Of a DNA stretch of 64,000 nt, positions 44,750 through 53,384 are shown in pieces. How positions within the stretch are numbered: position 1 is the first letter of the stretch; every line of letters starts with the position of its first letter. Source of the stretch: an uncultured Gelidibacter sp. (lineage in GTDB: Bacteria; Bacteroidota; Bacteroidia; Flavobacteriales; Flavobacteriaceae); the NCBI RefSeq assembly GCF_947500795.1, contig NZ_CANMTE010000002.1, forward strand, positions 310,001 through 374,000, written 5' to 3'. Both the position numbers and the translations under genes were made by a program. A model generated the notes under the pieces. That model saw nothing but the letters and a program-made list of their open reading frames with translations. It was not told the origin of the DNA and did not search any database.

Positions 44750-45468
44750 GTTTATTAGTAGACACTAGACATCGGACTGACGCGGAAGAACTTATGGATG
44801 ATTTTTCCATTCAGGGTCCTATGCTTACCGATGCGCTTGATAAGTTAGCAACAATAAATAAGTTTTTGGGTGGGAATGCGGTGACTATAAACGGACTTAA
44901 AACACTCTTAAAGCACCATCCAAAAGAGACTCCTATCACAATTATCGATTTGGGTTGTGGGGGCGGTGATATCTTGAGAGCGATTGCAGATTTTGGTAAA
45001 AATGAAGGATATCAGTTTCTGTTGATTGGAATCGACGCCAATAAAAATGCCACAGCCTATGCTAAAACCTTATCTTCAGCCTATAAAAATATTGAGTTTC
45101 TCGATATCGATGTTTTTTCTGAACCCTTTAAACAGATGCAATATGATGTTGCGATCAGCACATTATTTCTGCATCACTTTAAGGAGCGAGAACTGAATGA
45201 ACTCTTAAAACATCTCTTAGAAACTGCAACGTTAGGAGTCGTGGTCAACGATTTACACAGACACCGATTGGCGTATTATTTGTTCAAACTGATTACGATT
45301 CCGGTACACAATAAAATGATTATTGAAGACGGATTAATCTCCGTTTTGCGAGGATTTAAAAGAAAAGAGCTCGTTGCCTTAGCATCACAATTACATTGCA
45401 ACTACCAACTCAAATGGAAATGGGCATTTAGATACCAGTGGATTTTGAGAAGGAGGTGCGAGGATTGA
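44746..45468 (+). CDS. SAM-dependent methyltransferase of the type III PKS locus
   Basis: A 240-residue class I methyltransferase. The SAM loop is IIDLGCGGGDILR (about 66-78), then LLIGIDAN for the acidic residue and FLDIDVF. Its translation is coupled to the flavoprotein gene by an ATGA overlap. Together with the flavoprotein and the type III PKS it forms a trio matching the srsB-srsC-srsA set for methylated phenolic lipids. Methylation of a resorcinol or quinone is therefore a reasonable inference. Confidence 0.83.
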   Translation: MSLLVDTRHRTDAEELMDDFSIQGPMLTDALDKLATINKFLGGNAVTINGLKTLLKHHPKETPITIIDLGCGGGDILRAIADFGKNEGYQFLLIGIDANKNATAYAKTLSSAYKNIEFLDIDVFSEPFKQMQYDVAISTLFLHHFKERELNELLKHLLETATLGVVVNDLHRHRLAYYLFKLITIPVHNKMIIEDGLISVLRGFKRKELVALASQLHCNYQLKWKWAFRYQWILRRRCED

Positions 45469-45572
45469 GGTTTTGGGTTTGAGGTGAATGGAAAAGACAT
45501 TGAAGTTATATAAAGATTTGAGATTTCTCCGTATTAGAGTATCGGGGCAACTATTTAAAAATATCCATTAAA

Positions 45573-45599
45573 ATCAGCAGTATCAGCGTCATCAGCGTT
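45573..45599 (+). repeat. Three 9-base tandem repeats (ATCAGCnnn)
   Basis: ATCAGCAGT, ATCAGCGTC and ATCAGCGTT follow one another without gaps, 20 bases before the type III PKS ATG. Repeats of this look occur between genes in Flavobacteriaceae genomes. They could be a regulator site or an untranslated-leader element, but no function is known to me. Confidence 0.6.
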
Positions 45600-45618
45600 C
45601 CATAAAAGTATCATTATC

Positions 45619-46671
45619 ATGAAAGTAAAAATTACGGCCGTCGCCAAGCAATTACCAAAATATTCTAGAAACACTAAGGATATCATTCCCTATTTAAACG
45701 TGTGGTTGGAGGGTCAGGAAGAACGTTTTCAGCGTAAAGTGAACAAGTTATTCGAAAATGCAGGTGTGGACAGGCGGTATTCCATTATGGATGCAGAAGA
45801 AGTATTTTTGAATAGCTCTTTCGAAGAAAAAAATGACATTTACACCCGCGAGGTGATCAAATTAGGTGAACAAGCTTTGTTAAAATCCTTGGAAAAAGCC
45901 AAGCTTCAGCCTACAGATATTGATTATATTATTACGGTCAGTTGCACCGGCATTATGATTCCCTCTTTGGACGCTTATCTCATCAATCGGTTAAAAATGC
46001 GTCAGGATATCATCCGCTTGCCGGTGACAGAAATGGGTTGTGCCGCCGGAGTTTCGGGCATTATATATGCCAAGAATTTTTTAAAGGCGAATCCCAACAA
46101 ACGCGCTGTAGTCATTGCGGTAGAATCGCCCACCGCGACCTTCCAACTCGACGATTATTCCATGGCAAATATTGTAAGTGCTGCTATTTTTGGTGACGGC
46201 GCCGCAAGCGTGATCTTGTCTTCTTATGAAGCGGATTCAGGTCCGGGAATTCTCGACGAAGCCATGTACCATTTTTACGATGCGGAACAAATGATGGGGT
46301 TTAAGCTTGTTAATACGGGATTGCAAATGATTTTGGATAAAGCAGTCCCCGAAACCATTTCAAACCATTTTCCTAAAATTGTTTATCCGTTCTTAGAGCG
46401 GAATCAGATGCATATTGACGATGTTGACCATCTCATATTTCATCCTGGCGGTAAAAAAATAGTACAAACGGTGGAGGAACTGTTCGGTAGTTTGGGAAAA
46501 AACATTGATGATACCAAAGAAGTCCTTAAATTGTATGGCAACATGAGTAGCGCGACCGTGCTCTATGTGTTGGAACGTTTTATGGAACGTGACTTGCCGA
46601 AAGGCGATATCGGACTGATGTTAAGTTTTGGACCGGGTTTTTCAGCGCAACGGATTTTGTTACAATGGTAG
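45619..46671 (+). CDS. Type III polyketide synthase
   Basis: A 350-residue chalcone-synthase-family enzyme. The catalytic triad is complete: Cys141 (TEMGCAAGVSG), His275 (IFHPGGKK) and Asn308 (YGNMSSAT). Cys109 (VSCTG) is also conserved but is not the nucleophile. Bacterial members extend fatty acyl thioesters with malonyl-CoA to give alkylresorcinols or alkylpyrones. It is preceded by a 150-base gap and followed by chain-building enzymes on the same strand. The acyl donor may therefore be the ACP encoded at 49284, as in the ArsA/ArsD-ArsB hand-off in Azotobacter; that is inference. Confidence 0.93.
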   Translation: MKVKITAVAKQLPKYSRNTKDIIPYLNVWLEGQEERFQRKVNKLFENAGVDRRYSIMDAEEVFLNSSFEEKNDIYTREVIKLGEQALLKSLEKAKLQPTDIDYIITVSCTGIMIPSLDAYLINRLKMRQDIIRLPVTEMGCAAGVSGIIYAKNFLKANPNKRAVVIAVESPTATFQLDDYSMANIVSAAIFGDGAASVILSSYEADSGPGILDEAMYHFYDAEQMMGFKLVNTGLQMILDKAVPETISNHFPKIVYPFLERNQMHIDDVDHLIFHPGGKKIVQTVEELFGSLGKNIDDTKEVLKLYGNMSSATVLYVLERFMERDLPKGDIGLMLSFGPGFSAQRILLQW

Positions 46672-46710
46672 ATTACAAGAGCAGCGTTAGCATGGCAATT
46701 TAGTTTGGAT

Positions 46711-47508
46711 ATGAAAAAGGATTTTGAAGATAAAAATTATTGGGCGCTTATTTTGGGTGGCTCCAGTGGATTGGGTTTGGCCACGGCTAAGACTTTAGCC
46801 AATCACGGTATGAATATTTGTATCATCCACCGTAACCCACGCGCCCAGGAAGAGCGCATTGAAGCGGAATTCCATAGTATCCGCAACACCGGCGTGGAGT
46901 TTAAAGCCTTTAATGCCGATGCTTTTAGAGTTGAAAAGCGCAACGAATTGGTGTCAGAAATAAGCAAGCTTTGTGGTTCAGAAGGGCGCATTCGGACATT
47001 GGTGCATAGCGTAGCCAAAGGCAATTTAAAACCGATGCTTTCAGAAGATCAACCTAGATTACAAACTGACGATTTTAATTTGACCATCAATGCAATGGCC
47101 ATTAGTTTATACGATTGGACGCAAGCCATTTTTGAAGCAAAACTATTTGCTGACGATGCCAGAATCATCAGTTTTACGAGTGAAGGTAATACCAAAGCTT
47201 GGAAGAATTATGCCGCAGTTTCCGCAGCGAAAGTGACCTTAGAAGCGATTACCAGAAATATTGCGTTAGAATTTGCACCCTTAGGAATTCGGGCCAATTG
47301 CATTCAAGCGGGTATAACAGACACGGCATCTTTGAGAATGATTCCCGGCAGTGAAGCACTTAAAACGCATGCCCTAAAGAGAAATCCGTTCAAACGCTTA
47401 ACCACTCCAGAGGATGTAGCCAATGCGGTGTATCTGCTGAGTAAAGACGAGGCGCGTTGGATTAATGGCTGTGTGATTCCTGTGGATGGCGGCGAACATA
47501 TCTCTTAA
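46711..47508 (+). CDS. FabI-like SDR reductase (probable enoyl-ACP reductase)
   Basis: A 265-residue short-chain dehydrogenase. I chose ATG 46711 over the TTG at 46705. The catalytic pair is Tyr167 and Lys174, spaced Y-x6-K, the hallmark of FabI rather than the Y-x3-K of FabG (NYAAVSAAK). LVHSVAKG (about 97-104) matches the FabI VHS motif and GGSSGLGLA the cofactor loop. It would reduce the enoyl-ACP made by the following dehydratase. A ketoreductase role cannot be ruled out, since no FabG is present in this locus. Confidence 0.84.
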   Translation: MKKDFEDKNYWALILGGSSGLGLATAKTLANHGMNICIIHRNPRAQEERIEAEFHSIRNTGVEFKAFNADAFRVEKRNELVSEISKLCGSEGRIRTLVHSVAKGNLKPMLSEDQPRLQTDDFNLTINAMAISLYDWTQAIFEAKLFADDARIISFTSEGNTKAWKNYAAVSAAKVTLEAITRNIALEFAPLGIRANCIQAGITDTASLRMIPGSEALKTHALKRNPFKRLTTPEDVANAVYLLSKDEARWINGCVIPVDGGEHIS

Positions 47509-47535
47509 AAGCTTTAAATTAATCTCAGAGATTTT

Positions 47536-47991
47536 ATGATAATGGATACAGAGCACATTCTTAAACTTTTGCCCTACAAACCGCCGTTTCTTTTCGTGGA
47601 TGGACTTTCCAGAATTTCAGAAGCAGGGGCGACCGGGTACTATACCTTTAAAGAAACGGAATATTTTTATAAAGGACATTTTAGAAATCAACCTGTTACT
47701 CCTGGCGTCATTTTAACCGAGTGTATGGCGCAAATTGGTGTGGTATGCTTAGGAATCTATCTGTTAAAGGATCAAATTACTGAGAATTTTAAGCCAGAAA
47801 TCGCCTTAACCTCAAGCTTAGTGGATTTTTATCTGCCTGTTTTTCCTGGCGAAACCGTAACTGTTGTTTCAGAAAAAGTGGTTTTCCGATTTCATAAATT
47901 AAAATGTAACGTCAAACTTTTCAATCAAAAAGAGGAATTGGTTTGCAGAGGCACCATTTCAGGAATGTTAAAACCTAAAGGGAATGACTAG
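47536..47991 (+). CDS. FabZ-like 3-hydroxyacyl-ACP dehydratase
   Basis: A 151-residue hotdog protein. The active site is His48 (GHFRNQPVTPGV) with Glu62 (LTECMAQ), both as in FabZ. The N-terminal signature is PYKPPFLFVD where FabZ usually has PHRYPFLLVD. Two ATGs (47536 and 47542) are possible. It lies 27 bases after the FabI-like gene and overlaps the ketosynthase by 8 bases, so the chain-building genes form one operon. Confidence 0.87.
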   Translation: MIMDTEHILKLLPYKPPFLFVDGLSRISEAGATGYYTFKETEYFYKGHFRNQPVTPGVILTECMAQIGVVCLGIYLLKDQITENFKPEIALTSSLVDFYLPVFPGETVTVVSEKVVFRFHKLKCNVKLFNQKEELVCRGTISGMLKPKGND

Positions 47992-49252
47992 AGTTGTAAT
48001 TACGGGTATGGGGGTTGTAGCACCAAACGGTGTGGGCTTGGAAGCGTTTACTAAAGCGATTAAGTTTGGGACATCCGGCATTGCCTATCATGACAATTTA
48101 AAAGCGGCTAATTTTTCATGCTGCATTGGTGGAATTCCGCAGGTTTCAGAAGAAAAAAAACTGGAATACCTCACACCATTACAACTCCGCGGATTTAATA
48201 GCTCAGGGATTTTATATGGGTGTATGGCAGGAATGGATGCTTGGAAGGATGCCGGTTTAGAAATTGATGCGGAGAGTGATTTGGATTATGACAGCGGCTG
48301 TGTGTTTGGAACTGGAACTTCGGGGGTTGATAAATTCCGCGAAGCGATTTATAAAGTGGATGCCGGTGAAGTGAAACGCATGGGCAGTACGGTGGTCTTA
48401 CAAACTATGGCCAGTGGCATCAGCGCATATCTTGGTGGGATTCTCGGATTGGGAAATCAGGTGACTACCAATTCGTCCGCATGCACCACTGGAACGGAAG
48501 CTATTTTGATGGGATTTGAACGGATCAAAAACGGTCAGGCCAAACGAATGTTAGTGGGGAGTTGTAGTGATGATGGACCTTATATTTGGGGCGGATTTGA
48601 CGCCATGCGGGTCATGACTTATAAACATAATGATTCCCCGCAGGGAGGATCGCGACCAATGAGCGCGTCGGCAAGCGGATTTGTACCCGGAAGTGGCGCC
48701 GGTGCCATGGTGTTAGAATCATTAGAAAGCGCCTTAAAACGTGGCGCTACCATTTATGCAGAGGTCTTGGGAGGTCATGTCAACTCGGGAGGCCAACGCA
48801 ACGGCGGCACATTGACAGCTCCTAATGCGGAAGCTGTGCAACGCTGCATTGTAAGTGCTATTAAAAATTCAGGAATTGAAGCCAGCGCGATTGATACGAT
48901 TAACGGCCATTTGACCGCCACTTCAAAAGACAGTCTCGAAATTGAAAACTGGACCAAAGCCTTGGGTCGTGAAGGTGCTGATTTTCCGTATATCAACTCT
49001 TTAAAATCGATGGTGGGCCATTGCCTTGCAGCAGCGGGAAGCATTGAAAGTGTGGCAACAGTTTTGCAATTGAAGGAGCAGTTTGTGTTCCCAAACATTA
49101 ATTGTGACGATGTGCATTCTGAAATTTTAGAGCTCATTGCTGACGAAAAGATTCCGAAACAAATGCTCAATAAACCGTTGAACATAGCCGCAAAAGCGAG
49201 CTTTGGTTTTGGTGATGTTAACGCTTGTATTATCTTTAAGACTTATAACTAA
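47984..49252 (+). CDS. FabF-type ketosynthase of the type III PKS locus
   Basis: A 422-residue ketosynthase with Cys167 (NSSACTTGTEA), His309 and His346 (MVGHCLAAAG). The first histidine lies in NGHLTAT, unlike the usual HGTxT, so this is a divergent group. The protein would extend the acyl chain on the ACP encoded just after it. Overlap of 8 bases with the dehydratase gene supports coupled expression. Confidence 0.88.
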   Translation: MTRVVITGMGVVAPNGVGLEAFTKAIKFGTSGIAYHDNLKAANFSCCIGGIPQVSEEKKLEYLTPLQLRGFNSSGILYGCMAGMDAWKDAGLEIDAESDLDYDSGCVFGTGTSGVDKFREAIYKVDAGEVKRMGSTVVLQTMASGISAYLGGILGLGNQVTTNSSACTTGTEAILMGFERIKNGQAKRMLVGSCSDDGPYIWGGFDAMRVMTYKHNDSPQGGSRPMSASASGFVPGSGAGAMVLESLESALKRGATIYAEVLGGHVNSGGQRNGGTLTAPNAEAVQRCIVSAIKNSGIEASAIDTINGHLTATSKDSLEIENWTKALGREGADFPYINSLKSMVGHCLAAAGSIESVATVLQLKEQFVFPNINCDDVHSEILELIADEKIPKQMLNKPLNIAAKASFGFGDVNACIIFKTYN

Positions 49253-49283
49253 ATCTTTATACAAATTCTAGAGCCTACAATTT

Positions 49284-49535
49284 ATGAAAAACGAAGATTT
49301 AATTGCCAAATTGAAAACTATTGTCCAACCTTATGTGCAGGATGAAGACGCTTTTAATAATTTGTCAGAAGAAACAACTTTTGTGGGCGATTTAAAAATA
49401 AATTCCGCGAATTTGGTGGACATTATTTTAGATGTGGAGGACGAATTTGACATCCGCATCGAGAATGAGGAAATGGAACAAATGCTTTCCGTAAAAGCAG
49501 CTATGGCCATTGTCAATTCTAAAATCGCTTCCTAA
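49284..49535 (+). CDS. Acyl carrier protein of the type III PKS locus
   Basis: An 83-residue ACP. The probable phosphopantetheine serine is Ser41 in LKINSANLVD, an Asn-Ser form in place of the usual Asp-Ser. The rest is acidic and helical as expected. Its stop overlaps the start of the phosphopantetheinyl transferase by one base (TAATG), so the two are made together. Confidence 0.88.
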   Translation: MKNEDLIAKLKTIVQPYVQDEDAFNNLSEETTFVGDLKINSANLVDIILDVEDEFDIRIENEEMEQMLSVKAAMAIVNSKIAS

Positions 49536-50116
49536 TGATTGGTAACGATATTGTCGATTTAGAATTTGCGAAACGCAATTCCCGTTGGCAAGAACAACGC
49601 TTTTTAAACAAGTTATTCACTATTGAAGAACAGGATTTCATTCGTTCTGACGACCAGCAATTTCAAAGTATTTGGCGCTTATGGACGATGAAGGAAAGTG
49701 TTTATAAAATCACATCAAGAGCTGAGGGAAAGATCCGGTTTAATCCAACCGATTTTAAATGTATTGTGTTAGATTCTAATCAAGGACACGTCATTTATAA
49801 AAATCATTCTATAGCAACAGCTACAACAACGAATCTGAATTTTGTCCAGACTACGGCGTGTTTAAATCCGCAATGGATTTCAAAAATGTTTCAATGTTCA
49901 AGTTTAGATTATCCTACCCAACATTCTGAAAGTGTCCAACAGGCTATAAAAGCCTATGCTGCTTATAAAAATGTAGTTGACAAGTCTGTCGCAGTTATCA
50001 AAAATAGTAGAGGAATTCCGCAATTTTATATGAACGGGCATTTACAACCCGAACAGCTTTCTCTTACACATCATGGCCTTTACGGCGCGTTTGCGATTAG
50101 CGTGACAGAATCTTAA
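49535..50116 (+). CDS. 4'-phosphopantetheinyl transferase (Sfp/AcpS superfamily)
   Basis: A 193-residue enzyme that attaches phosphopantetheine to ACP. Motifs: GNDIVDLE at the N terminus (Asp5, Asp8) and WTMKESVYK (about 50-58), both family-typical. Its direct coupling to the locus ACP points to a dedicated activation enzyme, which is unusual for a type III PKS locus. It might also act on the aryl polyene ACP. It converges on the ABC gene with a 20-base overlap. Confidence 0.9.
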   Translation: MIGNDIVDLEFAKRNSRWQEQRFLNKLFTIEEQDFIRSDDQQFQSIWRLWTMKESVYKITSRAEGKIRFNPTDFKCIVLDSNQGHVIYKNHSIATATTTNLNFVQTTACLNPQWISKMFQCSSLDYPTQHSESVQQAIKAYAAYKNVVDKSVAVIKNSRGIPQFYMNGHLQPEQLSLTHHGLYGAFAISVTES

Positions 50117-51023
50117 GGAAAACTTCTGAATCAACTTCTAAAGCCGTAGGATGCTCAAATCTGAGGATTATATCCTCATGTTCAGCTTCAATTAAATAAT
50201 ACGGCCCTTTAAAATAGTTTCGAATCACTCGAGCTTTAAGATTCGATTCTTCAACAGATTGGAGTTGATGTGCATATATAATTTCGGTATTCAGCATATT
50301 TACTTCACCAAAAAAAGATGCAATTAATGGTGTTTCTGGGTTGCGATACAGCTCTTGAGGCGAATTGTTAGCGATAATCTTAGAATCGTGAATAACTAAC
50401 ATCCGATCTGCGAAACCTAACACATCTTCTTTATCATGCGTGGCCACAAGGCAAGTGATTTGCTTTTCTTTCAAATACTTAAAAACACTTCGACGTAAGG
50501 ATTGTTTCTGAAAATTATCAATATGACTAAAAGGTTCATCTAAGAGAATAATCTCCGGTTGTTTTGCTAATGCCCTTGCCAAGGCGACACGTTGCTTTTG
50601 CCCACCACTTAAAGTTTTGACCTTCGTTTTTGCAAAATCCTCTAATTCGACAACTTCTAAAAGTTCCTTAATACGCTCCTTTTTCTCTTCCGGGAAAAAG
50701 TTGGATAAGTGTTTGCCCACATTTTCTTCAACGGTGATATAAGGCATCAAATCAAATTCCTGAGCTACGTATTTCATATACTCATAACCTACAACGAGAT
50801 TGTATTTAGGGCCTAAAATTTCATTGTCTTTCCAAAATATTTGACCTTCATTTAAATCATATTCGCCGTAAATCAGTTTTAAGAGGGTCGATTTTCCCGA
50901 ACCACTTTCCCCAATAATGGAGAGGTGTTCACCTTGTTCTACCACAAACTCTAAATCCTTCAACACAGGATTTTCCGTGTCTTTGTCGTTGTATGAAAAA
51001 GTAATGTTTTTAACGTTTAGCAT
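50097..51023 (-). CDS. ABC transporter ATP-binding protein with TOBE-like tail
   Basis: A 308-residue ATPase. Walker A is GESGSGKST (38-46), the signature is LSGGQKQRVALARAL (about 139), Walker B is IILLDEP, and the last ~85 residues resemble the TOBE domain of importers of the PotA/UgpC type. No permease or binding protein lies next to it, so the partner is unknown. Its 3' end overlaps the PPTase gene by 20 bases in convergent orientation. Confidence 0.88.
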   Translation of the reverse strand: MLNVKNITFSYNDKDTENPVLKDLEFVVEQGEHLSIIGESGSGKSTLLKLIYGEYDLNEGQIFWKDNEILGPKYNLVVGYEYMKYVAQEFDLMPYITVEENVGKHLSNFFPEEKKERIKELLEVVELEDFAKTKVKTLSGGQKQRVALARALAKQPEIILLDEPFSHIDNFQKQSLRRSVFKYLKEKQITCLVATHDKEDVLGFADRMLVIHDSKIIANNSPQELYRNPETPLIASFFGEVNMLNTEIIYAHQLQSVEESNLKARVIRNYFKGPYYLIEAEHEDIILRFEHPTALEVDSEVFLKILSR

Positions 51024-51037
51024 GTTGTCTATAAAAC

Positions 51038-51074
51038 AAAACCTTTCAATCCATAGAAAAGACTGAAAGGTTTT
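51038..51074 (-). terminator. Rho-independent terminator of the prolyl oligopeptidase gene
   Basis: The arms AAACCTTTCA and TGAAAGGTTT (51038-51047 and 51064-51073) flank a 16-base loop. On the minus strand a T-rich stretch follows. It lies about 23 bases after the stop at 51097. The long loop makes it less certain. Confidence 0.65.
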
Positions 51075-51096
51075 TATAGTTTAAAAATTGATTTTA

Positions 51097-53262
51097 TTAT
51101 CCTTTAATCTTTGCCTTAGTTTTATTTGGCAAAACTTTATAACCCATGTTGTAAAGTGTGAAACCGAATATGTCAGCATATTGCTCAATGGTTTTGCTTA
51201 CAGGAGTTCCTGCACCATGGCCTGCATCCGTTTCAATTCTGATTAAGGTTGGATTCGTACCCGTTTGTTTACTCTGTAATTCCGCAGCAAATTTAAAACT
51301 ATGAGCAGGAACCACGCGGTCATCATGATCTCCAGTAGTAATCATGGTTGCTGGATATTCCACACCTTTTTTCACATTGTGAACAGGTGAATAGCCTTTT
51401 AAATAATCAAACATTTCCTTGTTGTCTTCAGATGTCCCGTAATCATAAGCCCAACCTGCACCTGAGGTAAACGTATGGTAACGTAACATATCCAACACTC
51501 CAACTGCAGGAAGTGCCACTTTAACTAAATCTGGACGTTGCGTCATGGTTGCACCAACTAATAATCCACCGTTAGATCCACCACGAATTGCTAAATAATC
51601 TGATGAGGTATAGTTGTTATCAATTAAATATTCTGCAGCAGCGATAAAATCGTCAAATACATTCTGTTTTTTCAACTGAGTACCTGCATCGTGCCATTTT
51701 TTTCCATACTCGCCACCACCACGAATGTTAGGAACGGCATATACGCCGCCTTGCTCCATCCAAACAGCATTAGCAATGCTAAATGAAGGCGTCAATGAAA
51801 TGTTGAATCCGCCGTAACTATATAAAATAGTCGGGTTCTTTCCATTCAGTTCGGTACCTTTTTTGTAGGAAATAATCATCGGAATTTTTGTGCCGTCTTT
51901 AGAGTTATAAAACACTTGCTTGCTCTCAAAATCGTCAGGGTTATATTTAATTGCAGGCTTTTTATACACTTCAGAAGCTCCCGTATTAGGGTTTAGAGCG
52001 TAAATTGTACTTGGTGTGATATAGTTAGAAAACGAAAAATAAATTGTTTTATCTTCTTTTTTACCTCCAAAACCTCCTGCGCTACCAACTCCTGGAAGCT
52101 CAATTTCTCTCACCAATTTACCATCGTAGTCGTATTGTTTCACTTGTGATACAGCATCAACCATATAACTCGCGAAAATATAGCCGCTTCCCGTAGATGC
52201 GCTCAATACATTTTCTGTTTCAGGAATAAAATCTTTCCAGTTTTCTTCACTAGGATTTGAAGCATCAACAGTAACGATTTTTTGATTAGGCGCCTTTCTA
52301 TTAGTGATTAAATATAAGGTGCTGCCTACGTTTTCCATCACCATAGTATCACTGTCAAAATCGTCTAAAATAGTAACGATTTTACTGTTTGGCTTGGATA
52401 AATCTTTCATCAACAATTTAGATCCTGAAGTAGAACTCTTAGGATAGATGAACAAATAGTTGCCATCTTCCGTAACACTTCCGCTTACATAACGGTGCTT
52501 TTCTTCAGGTGTACCGCCATAAATTAAATGGTCTTGCTTTTGGGATGTTCCTAATTTATGATAGTAAAGTTTGTGTTGATCTGTTTTAGCTGAAAGTTCA
52601 CTTCCCTTAGGTTTGTCATAACTTGAGTAGTAGAAACCGTCATTGTCTTTCCATGAAATACCACTGAATTTTACGTCAACTAAAGTGTCTTCGATTTGCT
52701 CTTTGGTTTCGATGTCCATAACGATTACTTTACGCCAATCGCTACCACCTTCTGAAATAGAATAGGCCAAAATTTTACCATTCTTAGAAAAACTAATGCC
52801 TCCCAAAGACACGGTACCATCTTTACTGAAAGTATTTGGGTCTAAAAATACCTCTTCTTTATCATCGTCATTTTTCTTTCTGTAAATAACCGATTGGTTT
52901 TGAAGGCCGTCATTTTTATAGAAATAGGTGTAATCGCCTTCAATGAAAGGAGCGCCAACTTTTTCATAGTTCCAAATTTCCTCCAAACGTTCTTTCAATT
53001 CTTGACGGTAAGGAATGTTTGCTAAATAGTCGCCAGTAACCTTGTTTTGAGCTGCTACCCACGCCCCAGTTTCCTCGCTTCTATCATCTTCGAGCCATCG
53101 GTATGGATCATTTACTTGTTCTCCAAAATAGGTATCTATAGTGTCTACTGTTTTTGTTTCAGGATAAGTCACAGCAATTGCATTGGAATTTTTAAGTTCA
53201 TTTTCGTTTTTGCAGGCGGTTATTGTAGTAAGAATTACCACTGCAAGCGCTAAGTTTTTCAT
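51097..53262 (-). CDS. Prolyl oligopeptidase family lipoprotein
   Basis: A 721-residue serine peptidase with a lipoprotein signal ([14 protein letters not shown], lipid Cys at residue 17). A seven-bladed beta-propeller covers roughly 80-410. The catalytic alpha/beta domain has Ser563 (RGGSNGGLL), Asp at GDHDDRVVP (about 647) and His682 (DAGHGAGTP). These enzymes cleave after proline in peptides below about 30 residues. The lipid anchor would place it in the periplasm or outer membrane. It is downstream of asd on the same strand but separated by asd's own terminator. Confidence 0.93.
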   Translation of the reverse strand: MKNLALAVVILTTITACKNENELKNSNAIAVTYPETKTVDTIDTYFGEQVNDPYRWLEDDRSEETGAWVAAQNKVTGDYLANIPYRQELKERLEEIWNYEKVGAPFIEGDYTYFYKNDGLQNQSVIYRKKNDDDKEEVFLDPNTFSKDGTVSLGGISFSKNGKILAYSISEGGSDWRKVIVMDIETKEQIEDTLVDVKFSGISWKDNDGFYYSSYDKPKGSELSAKTDQHKLYYHKLGTSQKQDHLIYGGTPEEKHRYVSGSVTEDGNYLFIYPKSSTSGSKLLMKDLSKPNSKIVTILDDFDSDTMVMENVGSTLYLITNRKAPNQKIVTVDASNPSEENWKDFIPETENVLSASTGSGYIFASYMVDAVSQVKQYDYDGKLVREIELPGVGSAGGFGGKKEDKTIYFSFSNYITPSTIYALNPNTGASEVYKKPAIKYNPDDFESKQVFYNSKDGTKIPMIISYKKGTELNGKNPTILYSYGGFNISLTPSFSIANAVWMEQGGVYAVPNIRGGGEYGKKWHDAGTQLKKQNVFDDFIAAAEYLIDNNYTSSDYLAIRGGSNGGLLVGATMTQRPDLVKVALPAVGVLDMLRYHTFTSGAGWAYDYGTSEDNKEMFDYLKGYSPVHNVKKGVEYPATMITTGDHDDRVVPAHSFKFAAELQSKQTGTNPTLIRIETDAGHGAGTPVSKTIEQYADIFGFTLYNMGYKVLPNKTKAKIKG

Positions 53263-53290
53263 AAGTGTAAACGTGTTAAGTGTTGTGTTT

Positions 53291-53298
53291 CAAAAATA
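53291..53298 (-). promoter_or_regulatory. Candidate -7 element for the prolyl oligopeptidase gene
   Basis: The minus strand reads TATTTTTG, matching TAnnTTTG, 29 bases before the ATG. A TTTG lies 16 bases further upstream inside the asd terminator, slightly short of the usual 19, so promoter and terminator appear to overlap. Confidence 0.4.
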
Positions 53299-53301
53299 AA
53301 C

Positions 53302-53336
53302 AAAAAAGCCCCTACAAACGGATGTAGAAGGCTTTT
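53302..53336 (-). terminator. Rho-independent terminator of asd
   Basis: AAAAAAGCC pairs with GGCTTTTT, with an inner TACA/TGTA pairing and small bulges. On the minus strand it ends in a T run. It lies about 48 bases after the asd stop and overlaps the next gene's probable promoter. Confidence 0.7.
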
Positions 53337-53384
53337 TAATATTTCATTAAGAAATAAATTATACTCTAAAATGGCAACTAATCA

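Noticed and set aside
45619-46671. Cys109 (VSCTG) as the nucleophile of the type III PKS
   Set aside because: Alignment of the surrounding motifs puts the nucleophile at Cys141 in GCAAGVSG, with His275 and Asn308 at the expected distances.
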